From the NCBI RefSeq assembly GCF_027257935.1, contig NZ_JANZKW010000006.1, positions 62,001 through 126,000 of the forward strand: a stretch of DNA of 64,000 nucleotides, read 5' to 3'. The translations under genes and the position numbers were made by a program. Below, in pieces: positions 1-7,728 of the stretch (positions are counted from its first letter, which is position 1; every line of letters starts with the position of its first letter). The notes beneath the pieces were generated by a model that was not told the DNA's origin, did no database searches, and was given only the letters and a program-made list of their open reading frames with translations. The DNA is from Chitinimonas sp. BJYL2 (GTDB taxonomy: Bacteria > Pseudomonadota > Gammaproteobacteria > Burkholderiales > Chitinimonadaceae).

Positions 1-449
1 GCGCCCTATGGGACAAGATCAACCAGCTCGATCTTGCCAATCAGCAATTCCTAGATGAAGTCGTTGTTCGCTGTGGCTGGCCCAAATCCAGCCAAGTAGG
101 GGCAAGGGCAGCTAGTGCTGCATTCCTGATTGTTCAGCACGCATCGCTTGGTTTCAAACTGAAGTATCTGCCGATCATGCGGGAGCTTGCGAAGGAGGGC
201 GAGCTTCCCATGCATCAGCTTGCACTGCTGGAGGACCGGGTACGTACATCGCAGAAGCTTCCCCAGCTTTACGGATCGCAAGTCGACACCAAAGATGGAG
301 TCACGCTACTACCTGTCGAGGACGAAGCCGGGCTCGACAAGCGTCGCGCTCAGGTTGGGTTACCGCCGATCTGCAAGTACCTTGAAGGCTTCGTCAAGTT
401 CTACGGCTCGATACGCTACTCAAAATGCTTGGCAACGGAAAGCCGCTAG
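1..449 (+). CDS. DUF6624 family protein, C-terminal part (5' end outside window)
   Basis: The open frame enters from the left edge (first full codon at base 3) and stops with TAG at 447-449. The visible 148 residues carry the DUF6624 signatures: a GWP tripeptide near residue 28, a small-residue stretch followed by FLIVQHA, then LPIMRE, LALLEDRV and a closing Q-x-YG-(S/T)-Q block near residue 95. In better-known members this family is often secreted and has no established activity. The N-terminus, where a signal peptide would be, is outside the window, so location cannot be judged. It converges on the minus-strand protease gene that ends at 494. Confidence 0.75.
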   Translation, partial: ALWDKINQLDLANQQFLDEVVVRCGWPKSSQVGARAASAAFLIVQHASLGFKLKYLPIMRELAKEGELPMHQLALLEDRVRTSQKLPQLYGSQVDTKDGVTLLPVEDEAGLDKRRAQVGLPPICKYLEGFVKFYGSIRYSKCLATESR

Positions 450-493
450 GTCGCCAACCCAGGCATCTGACAAGGACTTGGGTTCCATAATCG

Positions 494-1135
494 CTACAGA
501 ATCAGCCCCAGCAAGCCATAAGTCAGCGCAATGAACGGCAACATGATCTTGGTCAGCACACCTGTAAAGATCAGCGCGATCAGGATGAACATGCCATATG
601 GCTCGATCCGCGAAACCGTATACGCCGCACGATTCGGCAACAGCGAGACCAGAATCCGCCCGCCATCCAGCGGCGGCAGCGGCAACAGGTTCAGCACCAT
701 CAGCACCACGTTGATCTGGATACCTGCCTGTGCCATGTAGGCCATCGGCATCTGGAAGCTGTTGCCGTCCAGACCGTGCGCCAGGTTCAGCATCAGTCCC
801 CAAAAGAAGGCCATCGCCAGATTGGAAGCCGGGCCGGCAGCCGCCACCCACATCATGTCGCGCTTGGGTGAGCGGAGGTTGCGGAAGTCCACCGGCACGG
901 GCTTGGCCCAGCCGAACAGGAAACCACCCAGCAGCAAAGCCAAGGCCGGCACAATGATGGTGCCGAACAGATCGATATGCCGCAGCGGATTCAGCGACAG
1001 GCGCCCTTCCATCTCGGCTGTGCGGTCACCGAAGTGCTTGGCCGCATAGCCGTGCGATGCTTCGTGCACCGTAATCGCAAACAGAACCGGGATCGCGTAG
1101 ATCGCGATCTTCTGGATAATGTTCCAGTCTTCCAA
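494..1135 (-). CDS. Site-2 protease family (M50) zinc metalloprotease
   Basis: Predicted 213-residue integral membrane protease. The HExxH zinc motif (HEASH, about residues 24-28) lies in the first membrane segment, and the second metal-ligand motif is seen as PPLDGGR near residue 155. Four to five hydrophobic segments match the compact S2P/YwhC-like subfamily that lacks PDZ domains. Such proteins cleave substrates within the membrane; no substrate can be inferred here. It is the last gene of a minus-strand group (RNase AM, YciO, CPBP protease, this gene) and starts 19 bases after the CPBP stop. The ATG at 1135 places the HEASH helix correctly. Confidence 0.9.
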   Translation of the reverse strand: MEDWNIIQKIAIYAIPVLFAITVHEASHGYAAKHFGDRTAEMEGRLSLNPLRHIDLFGTIIVPALALLLGGFLFGWAKPVPVDFRNLRSPKRDMMWVAAAGPASNLAMAFFWGLMLNLAHGLDGNSFQMPMAYMAQAGIQINVVLMVLNLLPLPPLDGGRILVSLLPNRAAYTVSRIEPYGMFILIALIFTGVLTKIMLPFIALTYGLLGLIL

Positions 1136-1154
1136 AGCAACTCCTTGAACAAAT

Positions 1155-1673
1155 CTAGGTAGGCACCAGTCCGCTGCGCTGCGCCCATTCTGTGCCCCAA
1201 GCCAGCAGATTGTGCAGCATATGCACCAGCACCACCGCTAGATAAGGCTGACCGTCCGGTTGCTCGGCGCGATACCAGTAAGCCGCGCAGAACATCAGTC
1301 CAACCACGAATGCATGCAGCATGCCCGATGCAGCCTGCTGATAGTGCAGACTGGCAAACACGCCGGCACAGATCGCAATCGGCCAGAACGGTTTGGCCGT
1401 GAGCCGGCGACCCAGCCATAGCGGAATGGCTTGATAGACCGCTGTTTCGAGGACCGGCGCCACGAGAACCGATGAAATGAAGATGGCCGTCAGGCCCACG
1501 GGGGCCAGTACATCGACATCGGGCAACGGTGCGCCGACGGCGCGGGCCGATTCGCTGATCAGCAGCATGACCACAATCTTGATGAGCAGCGAGCCGCCAT
1601 AGACCGTCACCACAAAGTACCAGAACGGCAGCGCGGCCCAGCGCCGGCACAATGTGTCGATGCGCGCTGGCAT
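1155..1673 (-). CDS. CPBP family intramembrane protease-like protein (CAAX/Abi)
   Basis: Predicted 172-residue membrane protein starting with ATG at 1673 (MPARIDTL), 24 bases after the yciO stop. A longer frame overlapping yciO has no family resemblance, so the shorter start is preferred. Later motifs of the CPBP glutamic protease family are present: F-x-x-x-H as FASLH and H-x-x-x-N as HMLHN. The first motif, normally EExxxR, is reduced to E-T-A-V-Y-Q, so one Glu and the Arg are lost. It may therefore be weakly active or inactive. Its place between yciO and an S2P protease gives no clear substrate. Confidence 0.75.
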   Translation of the reverse strand: MPARIDTLCRRWAALPFWYFVVTVYGGSLLIKIVVMLLISESARAVGAPLPDVDVLAPVGLTAIFISSVLVAPVLETAVYQAIPLWLGRRLTAKPFWPIAICAGVFASLHYQQAASGMLHAFVVGLMFCAAYWYRAEQPDGQPYLAVVLVHMLHNLLAWGTEWAQRSGLVPT

Positions 1674-1696
1674 ATCACACCAGACCGGCGCGTGGC

Positions 1697-2317
1697 TCAC
1701 AAGCCGAATACCGTGGCCTTGCCGGCGCCCTGGCGTAGCAGTACCGGCTCCTCGGTCAGGTCGATCACCGTGGTTGGCTCCGCACCGCAATGACCGCCAT
1801 CAATGACCAGCTCGACTTCATGTTCAAGCCGGTCACGGATTTCCCAGGCTTCAGTGGGTGGCCACTCGTCACCGGGCAGCAGCAAGGTGGACGACAGCAT
1901 GGGCTCGCCCAGCTCCTCCAGCAACGCCAGGGTGACCGGATGATCGGGCACGCGCAGACCGATGGTCGAACGCTTGGCCTGCATCACCCGCTTGGGTACC
2001 TCGCGCGTGGCTTGCAGGATCACCGTGTACGGGCCGGGCAACGCACTCTTGAGATAGCGGAACTGGCGGTTATCGACACGGGCATAGGTGCCCAGCTCGG
2101 AGAGATCACGGCACACCAGGGTGAAGTGATGCTTGTCATCAACCTGGCGGATGCGGCGGATGCGGTCCACCGCGTCCTTGTCGCCCAGGTGGCAACCGAG
2201 CGCATAGCAGGAGTCCGTGGGATACACGACCAGACCGCCATCGCGAATGATGGCAACGGCCTGCTTGATCAGGCGCGGCTGGGGATTATCGGGGTGGATG
2301 GCGAAAAATTGGGACAT
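1697..2317 (-). CDS. yciO: L-threonylcarbamoyladenylate synthase family protein, YciO type
   Basis: Predicted 206 residues, the usual YciO length, when started at the ATG at 2317 (MSQFFAIHP). The YrdC/Sua5 fold is recognisable from GGLVVYPTDSCYALGC, KHHFTLVCRDL, LPGPYTVIL, STIGLRVPDHP and SSTLL. TsaC/Sua5 proteins make threonylcarbamoyl-AMP for tRNA t6A modification. YciO is a divergent branch whose cellular role is less certain, and no other TsaC gene is visible here to compare. It is 87 bases downstream of the RNase AM gene; yciO and yciV are neighbours in many proteobacteria. The bases upstream of the start show no strong Shine-Dalgarno. Confidence 0.9.
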   Translation of the reverse strand: MSQFFAIHPDNPQPRLIKQAVAIIRDGGLVVYPTDSCYALGCHLGDKDAVDRIRRIRQVDDKHHFTLVCRDLSELGTYARVDNRQFRYLKSALPGPYTVILQATREVPKRVMQAKRSTIGLRVPDHPVTLALLEELGEPMLSSTLLLPGDEWPPTEAWEIRDRLEHEVELVIDGGHCGAEPTTVIDLTEEPVLLRQGAGKATVFGL

Positions 2318-2404
2318 GCCGCGATTGTGCCAGCCCCCACGATGAAGGTGAACCGGCGCTTGCGCCGGACCCGTCTGCGACCAGTCCACAAACCCGGGGA
2401 CTGG

Positions 2405-3268
2405 TCAGGCAACCTCCGCAAGCAGGTCAGCATCGGCATACCAGCGTCGCCACACCGGCACGGGTCCGGGCGGCAAATCAGGCAGGATACCCGGTTCACG
2501 GGCACCTTCACCGGTGGCGTGATAATCGCTGCCCAGCGAGGCATACAGGCCTTCGTCTTCAGCCAGCCGCGCAAAGCGGGAAACATCGATGGCTTGGTGG
2601 CTGCCGGAGACGACTTCAATCGCCTCGCCGCCCGCAGCCTTGAATTCGGCAATCAGCTCGCCCATCAGCATGCGCCCGAATTCATAGCGGCCCGGATGGG
2701 CGATGACCGCCAAACCGCCCGCCGCGCGTATCCAGCTCACCGCATCGGCGAGTGCAGCCCACTGGTGAGAGACATAACCGGGTTTGCCCTTGGCGAGGTA
2801 CTTCTTGAACACGCCCTTCATGTCCTTGGCCAGACCGCGTTCGATCAGGTGGCGGGCGAAGTGGGCGCGGCCGATCATCTCGGGGTTGTCGGCAAACTTG
2901 CGCGCGCCAGCCAGCATATCGGGGATACCCAGTGCCGCCAGCGCGTCGCTCATGCGCACCGCCCGCTCGTCACGGCCCTGGCGCACGCTGGCCAAGCCTT
3001 GCTGCAGGGTCTCGTTGGCGGTGTCCACACCGAGTCCCACCACGTGGATCGTGTGCTTGCGCCAGGTGACCGATACCTCAACACCGGGCAGGAACTGCAT
3101 GCCCAGCGTACGCGCCGTGTCGGCCGCGACGGCGAGGCCACGCAGATCATCATGGTCGGTCAGTGCGAACAGCTTGCAGCCGCGCTCGAAGGCGCGCGTC
3201 ACCACCTCGGCGGGGGGGAGCATGCCGTCGGAGACATTGGAGTGGGCGTGGAGATCAATCGGTAACAT
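2405..3268 (-). CDS. rnm: PHP-domain phosphoesterase, RNase AM / 3',5'-nucleoside bisphosphate phosphatase (YciV)
   Basis: Predicted 287 residues with a full set of PHP metal ligands: DLHAHSNVSDG at the N-terminus, LTDHDD near residue 40, PGVEVS near 62, RAHFARHL near 135, IAHPGRY near 190 and GSDYHATGEG near 247. Length and motif spacing match E. coli YciV (RNase AM), which trims 5' ends of 5S and other RNAs and hydrolyses pAp. It is the first gene of the minus-strand group that continues into yciO and the two membrane proteases. The start ATG at 3268 sits directly before the first motif. Confidence 0.92.
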   Translation of the reverse strand: MLPIDLHAHSNVSDGMLPPAEVVTRAFERGCKLFALTDHDDLRGLAVAADTARTLGMQFLPGVEVSVTWRKHTIHVVGLGVDTANETLQQGLASVRQGRDERAVRMSDALAALGIPDMLAGARKFADNPEMIGRAHFARHLIERGLAKDMKGVFKKYLAKGKPGYVSHQWAALADAVSWIRAAGGLAVIAHPGRYEFGRMLMGELIAEFKAAGGEAIEVVSGSHQAIDVSRFARLAEDEGLYASLGSDYHATGEGAREPGILPDLPPGPVPVWRRWYADADLLAEVA

Positions 3269-3438
3269 GAACGAATAGTAGTCCCAAACGACGGGGGTTT
3301 CGACTGACTTCGCTGCGGCGCAGCAAGTGTGCTGGTCTGTCCACCTGCCCAGTTCATCGCGCCACGTCGCCTACTGTGCTTGGTGAGCCCGTCAACACTG
3401 GCTAAGCTGGCCGCTCATTCATCGTCACGACCACCGCC

Positions 3439-4068
3439 ATGCCCGCTTTCCATCCCGATGCCGCCCTGCAAGGCTTCTTCCTCGGTGCCAGTCTGATCAT
3501 GGCCATCGGCGCGCAAAATGCGTTCGTGCTGCGGCAAGGCCTACAAGGCGCGGCCCCCTTCCTCACCGCGCTGACCTGCGCCATCTGCGATGCCGTACTC
3601 ATCGTTGCCGGCTTGTTGGGCTTGGGTAGCCTCATCAACGCGCACCCGGAAATCGCACGCTGGTTTGCCGTGTTCGGTGCCGTATTTCTGGCTTGGTATG
3701 GTCTGCGCGCGCTCAAAGCCGCGCTCAAGCCCGGTGCACTCAATGCCGAAGCCGGTAGCGGCGTGCGCGAATGGCGCAAGGTGGTGCTCACCACGCTGAG
3801 TTTCAGCCTGCTGAATCCGCATGTGTATCTCGATACGGTGGTACTGCTAGGCAGCGTGGGAGCCCAGTGGCCGGGACCGGCGCGGCTGTCGTTCGGCGTC
3901 GGTGCGGTCTCTGCTTCGTTTGCGTGGTTTTTTGGTCTGGCTTATGGCGCGGGCAAGCTGGCGCCGCTATTCGCCAAGCCGATTGCCTGGCGGGTGCTCG
4001 ATTTCATCATCGCCGCGATCATGTTCTGGCTGGCCGTCATGCTAGCGCGGATGGCGCTCGGCGCCTGA
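3439..4068 (+). CDS. argO: LysE/ArgO family amino acid exporter
   Basis: Predicted 209-residue inner-membrane exporter with about six hydrophobic helices. The N-terminal block GASLIMAIGAQNAFVLRQG is the LysE/ArgO signature, and SLLNPHVYLDTVVLLG near residue 120 is the second conserved block with the helix-breaking Asn-Pro. The family exports arginine, lysine or their analogues. ArgO-like exporters are often controlled by a LysR regulator (ArgP), but none is adjacent here. The 170 bases upstream, shared with the divergent RNase AM gene, show no clear box. The Shine-Dalgarno is weak. Confidence 0.88.
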   Translation: MPAFHPDAALQGFFLGASLIMAIGAQNAFVLRQGLQGAAPFLTALTCAICDAVLIVAGLLGLGSLINAHPEIARWFAVFGAVFLAWYGLRALKAALKPGALNAEAGSGVREWRKVVLTTLSFSLLNPHVYLDTVVLLGSVGAQWPGPARLSFGVGAVSASFAWFFGLAYGAGKLAPLFAKPIAWRVLDFIIAAIMFWLAVMLARMALGA

Positions 4069-4157
4069 GGCGAACAGCGCACTGTCCGGCTGCGGGGCAG
4101 CTCGCTTATCATGCGGTCCGCCGCCGATCCGGCGCCGCAAATCTCCCGGAGCACACC

Positions 4158-6503
4158 ATGCCCCTGCGTCTTACCGCCCTGTTCGCCAGCCTGATGCTGT
4201 TTGTCGGCCATGGTGTCCATGCCCAGCCAGCCAACCAGGTCGGCACCACCACGGCGGGCAACCCGCTGCTGGACCCGAGCCCCCTGCCCTACCAGCTTCC
4301 CCCGTTCGACCAGATCCGCGATGAGCATTACGGCCCAGCCTTCGCCGCCGCCATGCGCGCCCAGCGCGACGCCGTGACACGCATCAAGGCGAATCCGGCG
4401 CGGCCCGATTTCGACAACACCATCGTGGCGCTGGAACATGCCGGCCGCCAGCTGGGCGATGTCTCGAATGTGTTCTTCAACCTGAGCGCCACCTATGGCA
4501 ATCCACGCATGGATGCGCTGCGCGGCGAGCTGGCACCCAAGCTGGCCGCCCACCGCGATGCGATCATGCTCGATACGCGCCTGTACCTGCGTGTGGCCAG
4601 CGTTTACCGGCAACGCCACAAACTGAATCTGGATGCCGAATCGCTGCGGCTGGTCGAGCGCTACCATGCTGACTTCTTGCGAGCCGGTGCGCGCCTGCCT
4701 GCAGCCAGCAAGCAGCGCCTCAAGCAACTCAATGCCGAACTGGCGCGGCTGGAAAATGATTTCGGCCACAATGTGCAAAAAGACGGCGTGGCCCGAGCCC
4801 TGATCGTGGACGACAAGGCACGGCTGGCCGGTCTGAGCGAGGCCGAAGTCGCCACGGCCGCCGAGGCCGCCAAGGCCCGCGGCCTGCCGGGCAAGTACCT
4901 GCTGGCCCTGACCAACACCACTACCCAGCCCCTGGCCGAACAGCTGCAGGATCGCTCGCTGCGCGAGTCGCTGTACAAGGCCTCGATGGAGCGCGCCAGT
5001 GATGGGCTGCACGACAACCAGCCACTGATCCTCACCCTGGTCAAACTGCGTGCCGAGAAAGCTAAGCTGCTCGGCTTTGCCAACTATGCCGCCTACGCAC
5101 TCAACGAGCAGATGGCCCAAACACCCGGTGCAGCCGAGGAGTTGCTGGTGGGCGTAGCCAAGGCTGCCGTGCAACGGGCCAGCGACGAGGCATCGGATCT
5201 GCAAGCCGAGATCCGCCGCGATGGTGGCAGCTTCAAACTGGCACCCTGGGACTGGGGCTACTACAGCGAAAAACTGCGCCGCCATCGTTACGACCTGGGC
5301 GAGAGCGATCTGAAGCCTTATTTCGAGCTGGATCGTGTACTCAAGGACGGTGTGTTCTACGCCGCCGAACGCCTGTTCGGCCTGCAGTTCAAGGCCCGGC
5401 CCGATCTGCCGGTCTATCAGCCCGATGTGCGCATCTATGAAGTAAGCGAGGCCGACGGCAGCCCGCTGGCCCTGGTCGTGTTCGATTTCTATGCCAGTGA
5501 CAACAAGCGTGGCGGTGCATGGATGAACAGCTATGTCGAGCAGTCGACGCTGTTCGGTACCAAGCCGGTGGCCGGCTTCCACCTCAACATCCCCAAACCG
5601 CCCGCGGGTCAGCCTACGCTGCTGACGAGCGACGAGCTCGTGACCCTGTTCCACGAGTTCGGCCATGTGCTGCACGGCATCTTCTCCAACGTACGCTATC
5701 CGTACTTCTCGGGCACCAATGTGGCGCTGGACTTCGTTGAATACCCTTCGCAGCAGTTCGAGCTGTGGGCATTCTGGCCCGAGGTGCTGGATCGCTACGG
5801 TCGCCACTATCAGACCGGCGCAGCCATGCCGACCGAGCTGCGTAGCAAGCTGGTGGCCGTACGCAACTTCAACCAGGGTTTTGCCACGGCCGAATATGCC
5901 GCCGCAGCGCTGCTGGATCAGCGCTGGCATCGCCTGCCGGCCGGCTCGGCACCGGGCGATGTGCAGCGCTTCGAATCACAGGCACTGGCCTCGGCCGGAT
6001 TCGCCGATAGCGCCATTCCGCCGCGTTACCGCAGCACCTACTTCCTGCATACCTTCGCCGGCGGGTACTCGGCTGGCTACTACGCCTATTTGTGGGCCGA
6101 CGTGCTGGCGGCCGACACCAGCGCTTGGTTCGAATCCAGCGGAGGTCTTACCCGCGCCAATGGCGAGCGCTTCCGCAAGCACATCCTGTCTCGCGGTGGC
6201 AGCCAGGAACCTATGGCCCTGTATCGTGCCTTCCGTGGCGAGGCACCCAAGCTCGGCCATCTGCTGGAAAAACGCGGCCTGACGACCACAAGCGGCGCCT
6301 CACGGCGCCGCTTTTTTTGTCCTCCTGCATGCCGTCATGCGCGATTGCGCAGGACGCACTCGGGACTACACTCTGCCGCTACAGCCGCCGGCACAGGCGG
6401 AATAAACCACCGGCTTGACTACACTTCCAGCTGTGCTGCCCAACGCGACAGCTGTCCGATTGTTACTCAAGCCGGGGCTCGACTTGGTTCAACGCCTGCC
6501 TGA
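4158..6503 (+). CDS. dcp: Secreted M3 family peptidyl-dipeptidase (Dcp-like) with anomalous C-terminal read-on
   Basis: The ATG at 4158 gives a signal peptide (hydrophobic core LTALFASLMLFVGHG, cut near HAQ), so the enzyme should be periplasmic. The M3 catalytic site is complete: HEFGH at residues 499-503 and the third zinc ligand Glu528 in DFVEYPSQ. Similarity to Dcp ends at HLLEKRGL near residue 707. The frame then continues about 73 residues to 6503 as a low-complexity, Arg/Ala-rich tail. It runs through an intrinsic terminator (6291-6318) and overlaps the next gene. A TGA at 6280-6282 lies in the +1 frame, so a single-base indel near 6276-6279 would restore a normal stop. Dcp removes C-terminal dipeptides from peptides. 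Confidence 0.9.
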   Translation: MPLRLTALFASLMLFVGHGVHAQPANQVGTTTAGNPLLDPSPLPYQLPPFDQIRDEHYGPAFAAAMRAQRDAVTRIKANPARPDFDNTIVALEHAGRQLGDVSNVFFNLSATYGNPRMDALRGELAPKLAAHRDAIMLDTRLYLRVASVYRQRHKLNLDAESLRLVERYHADFLRAGARLPAASKQRLKQLNAELARLENDFGHNVQKDGVARALIVDDKARLAGLSEAEVATAAEAAKARGLPGKYLLALTNTTTQPLAEQLQDRSLRESLYKASMERASDGLHDNQPLILTLVKLRAEKAKLLGFANYAAYALNEQMAQTPGAAEELLVGVAKAAVQRASDEASDLQAEIRRDGGSFKLAPWDWGYYSEKLRRHRYDLGESDLKPYFELDRVLKDGVFYAAERLFGLQFKARPDLPVYQPDVRIYEVSEADGSPLALVVFDFYASDNKRGGAWMNSYVEQSTLFGTKPVAGFHLNIPKPPAGQPTLLTSDELVTLFHEFGHVLHGIFSNVRYPYFSGTNVALDFVEYPSQQFELWAFWPEVLDRYGRHYQTGAAMPTELRSKLVAVRNFNQGFATAEYAAAALLDQRWHRLPAGSAPGDVQRFESQALASAGFADSAIPPRYRSTYFLHTFAGGYSAGYYAYLWADVLAADTSAWFESSGGLTRANGERFRKHILSRGGSQEPMALYRAFRGEAPKLGHLLEKRGLTTTSGASRRRFFCPPACRHARLRRTHSGLHSAATAAGTGGINHRLDYTSSCAAQRDSCPIVTQAGARLGSTPA
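6291..6318 (+). terminator. Intrinsic terminator at the end of the M3 peptidase gene
   Basis: A perfect 9-bp GC-rich stem (AGCGGCGCC at 6291-6299, GGCGCCGCT at 6304-6312) with loop TCAC is followed by seven T (6312-6318). This is a textbook Rho-independent terminator. It lies inside the apparent reading frame of the dcp-like gene, before any in-frame stop codon. It also separates the peptidase from the sensory module starting at 6415. Confidence 0.9.
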
Positions 6504-7728
6504 CATTGCTCGCTGGTCCATCGCACTGCTGCTGATCGCGCTGCTTGCTGCCGCAATCTGGCATACGCAGCGCCAGCACCAGCGCAACCCCATCCGCATC
6601 GGCGTGCTTCACTCACTGACTGGCACCATGGTGATCAGCGAGCGGCCGCTGGTGGACGCAGTACGCATGGCGGTAGAAGAACTCAACGCAAGTGGCGGGG
6701 TGCTGGGGCGTCCGGTTGAAATGGTGGTGGTCGACGGCCGGTCCGACCCCGCCAGCTTTGCCCGTGGCGCAGAACAACTGCTCGCCCGGGAGGGGGTCAA
6801 GGCACTGTTCGGTTGCTGGACATCCGCGTCCCGCAAGGCCGTAATCCCGGTAGTGGAAAAACATGCGGGGCTGATGTTCTATCCGGTGCAATACGAAGGC
6901 ATGGAACAGTCGCCTAACCTGATCTACCTCGGCTCGGCCCCTAACCAGCAGATCGTCCCTGGTGCGCGCTGGGCCATGCAACAGTTCGGCAAACGTGTTT
7001 ACCTGCTGGGCTCCGACTATGTTTTCCCGCGCACGGCCAATTTGCTGATTCACGATCTGGTCCGGGCCAGTGGCGGCACGGTGGTGGGCGAGCAGTATCT
7101 GCCCCTGGGTAGCACGGATGTCGACGCTGTGCTGGCGGATATCGCTCGTCAGCAACCCGATGTGTTGCTCAACACCGTGAATGGCGACAGCAATGCCGCC
7201 GTTTTTGCCGGGCTGTTACGGCATGGGCTGGGTGCGATCCCGGTGCTGTCCTACAGCGTCACCGAGAACGAAATGCGCGCATTGGGTGGCGAAAAGCTGG
7301 GACGCCATTACGGGGTCTGGAGCTACTTTTCTTCCACGCCGGATGCGCGCAATCGCGCCTTCGTGAGCCGCTTCAAGGCACGCTTCGGCCCCGATCACAG
7401 CACCAGCGATCCCGTGGAGGCGGCCTATGTGGGCGTGCACCTCTGGGCGCAGGCCGTTGCCATGGTTGGATCGGCCGAGCCGGCGCGGGTCAATGGCCCG
7501 ACCCTGCTGCGACAGAGCCTTAACGGCCCCTCATCCATCGTTTCCATCGAACCGGCCAACCGCCATGCCTGGAAAATGGTGCGTATCGGCAGGGTGACGC
7601 CCGATGGCGAGTTCGAGCAGGTCTTCTCATCAATCAGCCCGCTGCGGCCCTCGCCCTGGCCCCGGCATCGCAGCCGGGCCGAGTGGCAAGACCGGCTGGC
7701 GATGCAGCAACTGGACCCCACGCCATGA
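6415..7728 (+). CDS. Membrane-anchored UrtA/FmdD-like periplasmic binding protein (receptor for the downstream kinase)
   Basis: A type-1 periplasmic binding protein of the urea/short-chain amide group: IRIGVLHSLTGTM, FGCWTSASRK, LMFYPVQYEG, SAPNQQ, GSDYVFPRT and NTVNGDSN are family hallmarks. Instead of a cleavable signal it has a roughly 30-residue cytoplasmic start and one membrane helix (residues 33-50), so the domain should stay tethered in the periplasm. The start is TTG at 6415 (AGGCGG about 13 bases upstream); GTG at 6433 is an alternative and no ATG is available. No urtBCDE permease genes are nearby. The stop overlaps the start of the hybrid kinase by 4 bases (ATGA), which suggests a sensory rather than transport role. 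Confidence 0.85.
   Translation: MTTLPAVLPNATAVRLLLKPGLDLVQRLPDIARWSIALLLIALLAAAIWHTQRQHQRNPIRIGVLHSLTGTMVISERPLVDAVRMAVEELNASGGVLGRPVEMVVVDGRSDPASFARGAEQLLAREGVKALFGCWTSASRKAVIPVVEKHAGLMFYPVQYEGMEQSPNLIYLGSAPNQQIVPGARWAMQQFGKRVYLLGSDYVFPRTANLLIHDLVRASGGTVVGEQYLPLGSTDVDAVLADIARQQPDVLLNTVNGDSNAAVFAGLLRHGLGAIPVLSYSVTENEMRALGGEKLGRHYGVWSYFSSTPDARNRAFVSRFKARFGPDHSTSDPVEAAYVGVHLWAQAVAMVGSAEPARVNGPTLLRQSLNGPSSIVSIEPANRHAWKMVRIGRVTPDGEFEQVFSSISPLRPSPWPRHRSRAEWQDRLAMQQLDPTP

Noticed and set aside
3269-3438. Searched for an amino-acid-responsive leader or ArgP-type site upstream of the LysE/ArgO exporter
   Set aside because: No hairpin set, leader peptide or T-N11-A box that stands out in the 170-base gap.
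3771-4157. Possible upstream extension of the dcp-like gene overlapping argO
   Set aside because: The extension runs in a different frame through argO and has no homology; the ATG at 4158 gives a proper signal peptide.
3942-5930. 662-codon open frame on the minus strand opposite the peptidase gene
   Set aside because: It mirrors the third-position GC bias of dcp, has no recognisable domain, and dcp has complete M3 motifs. Shadow frame.
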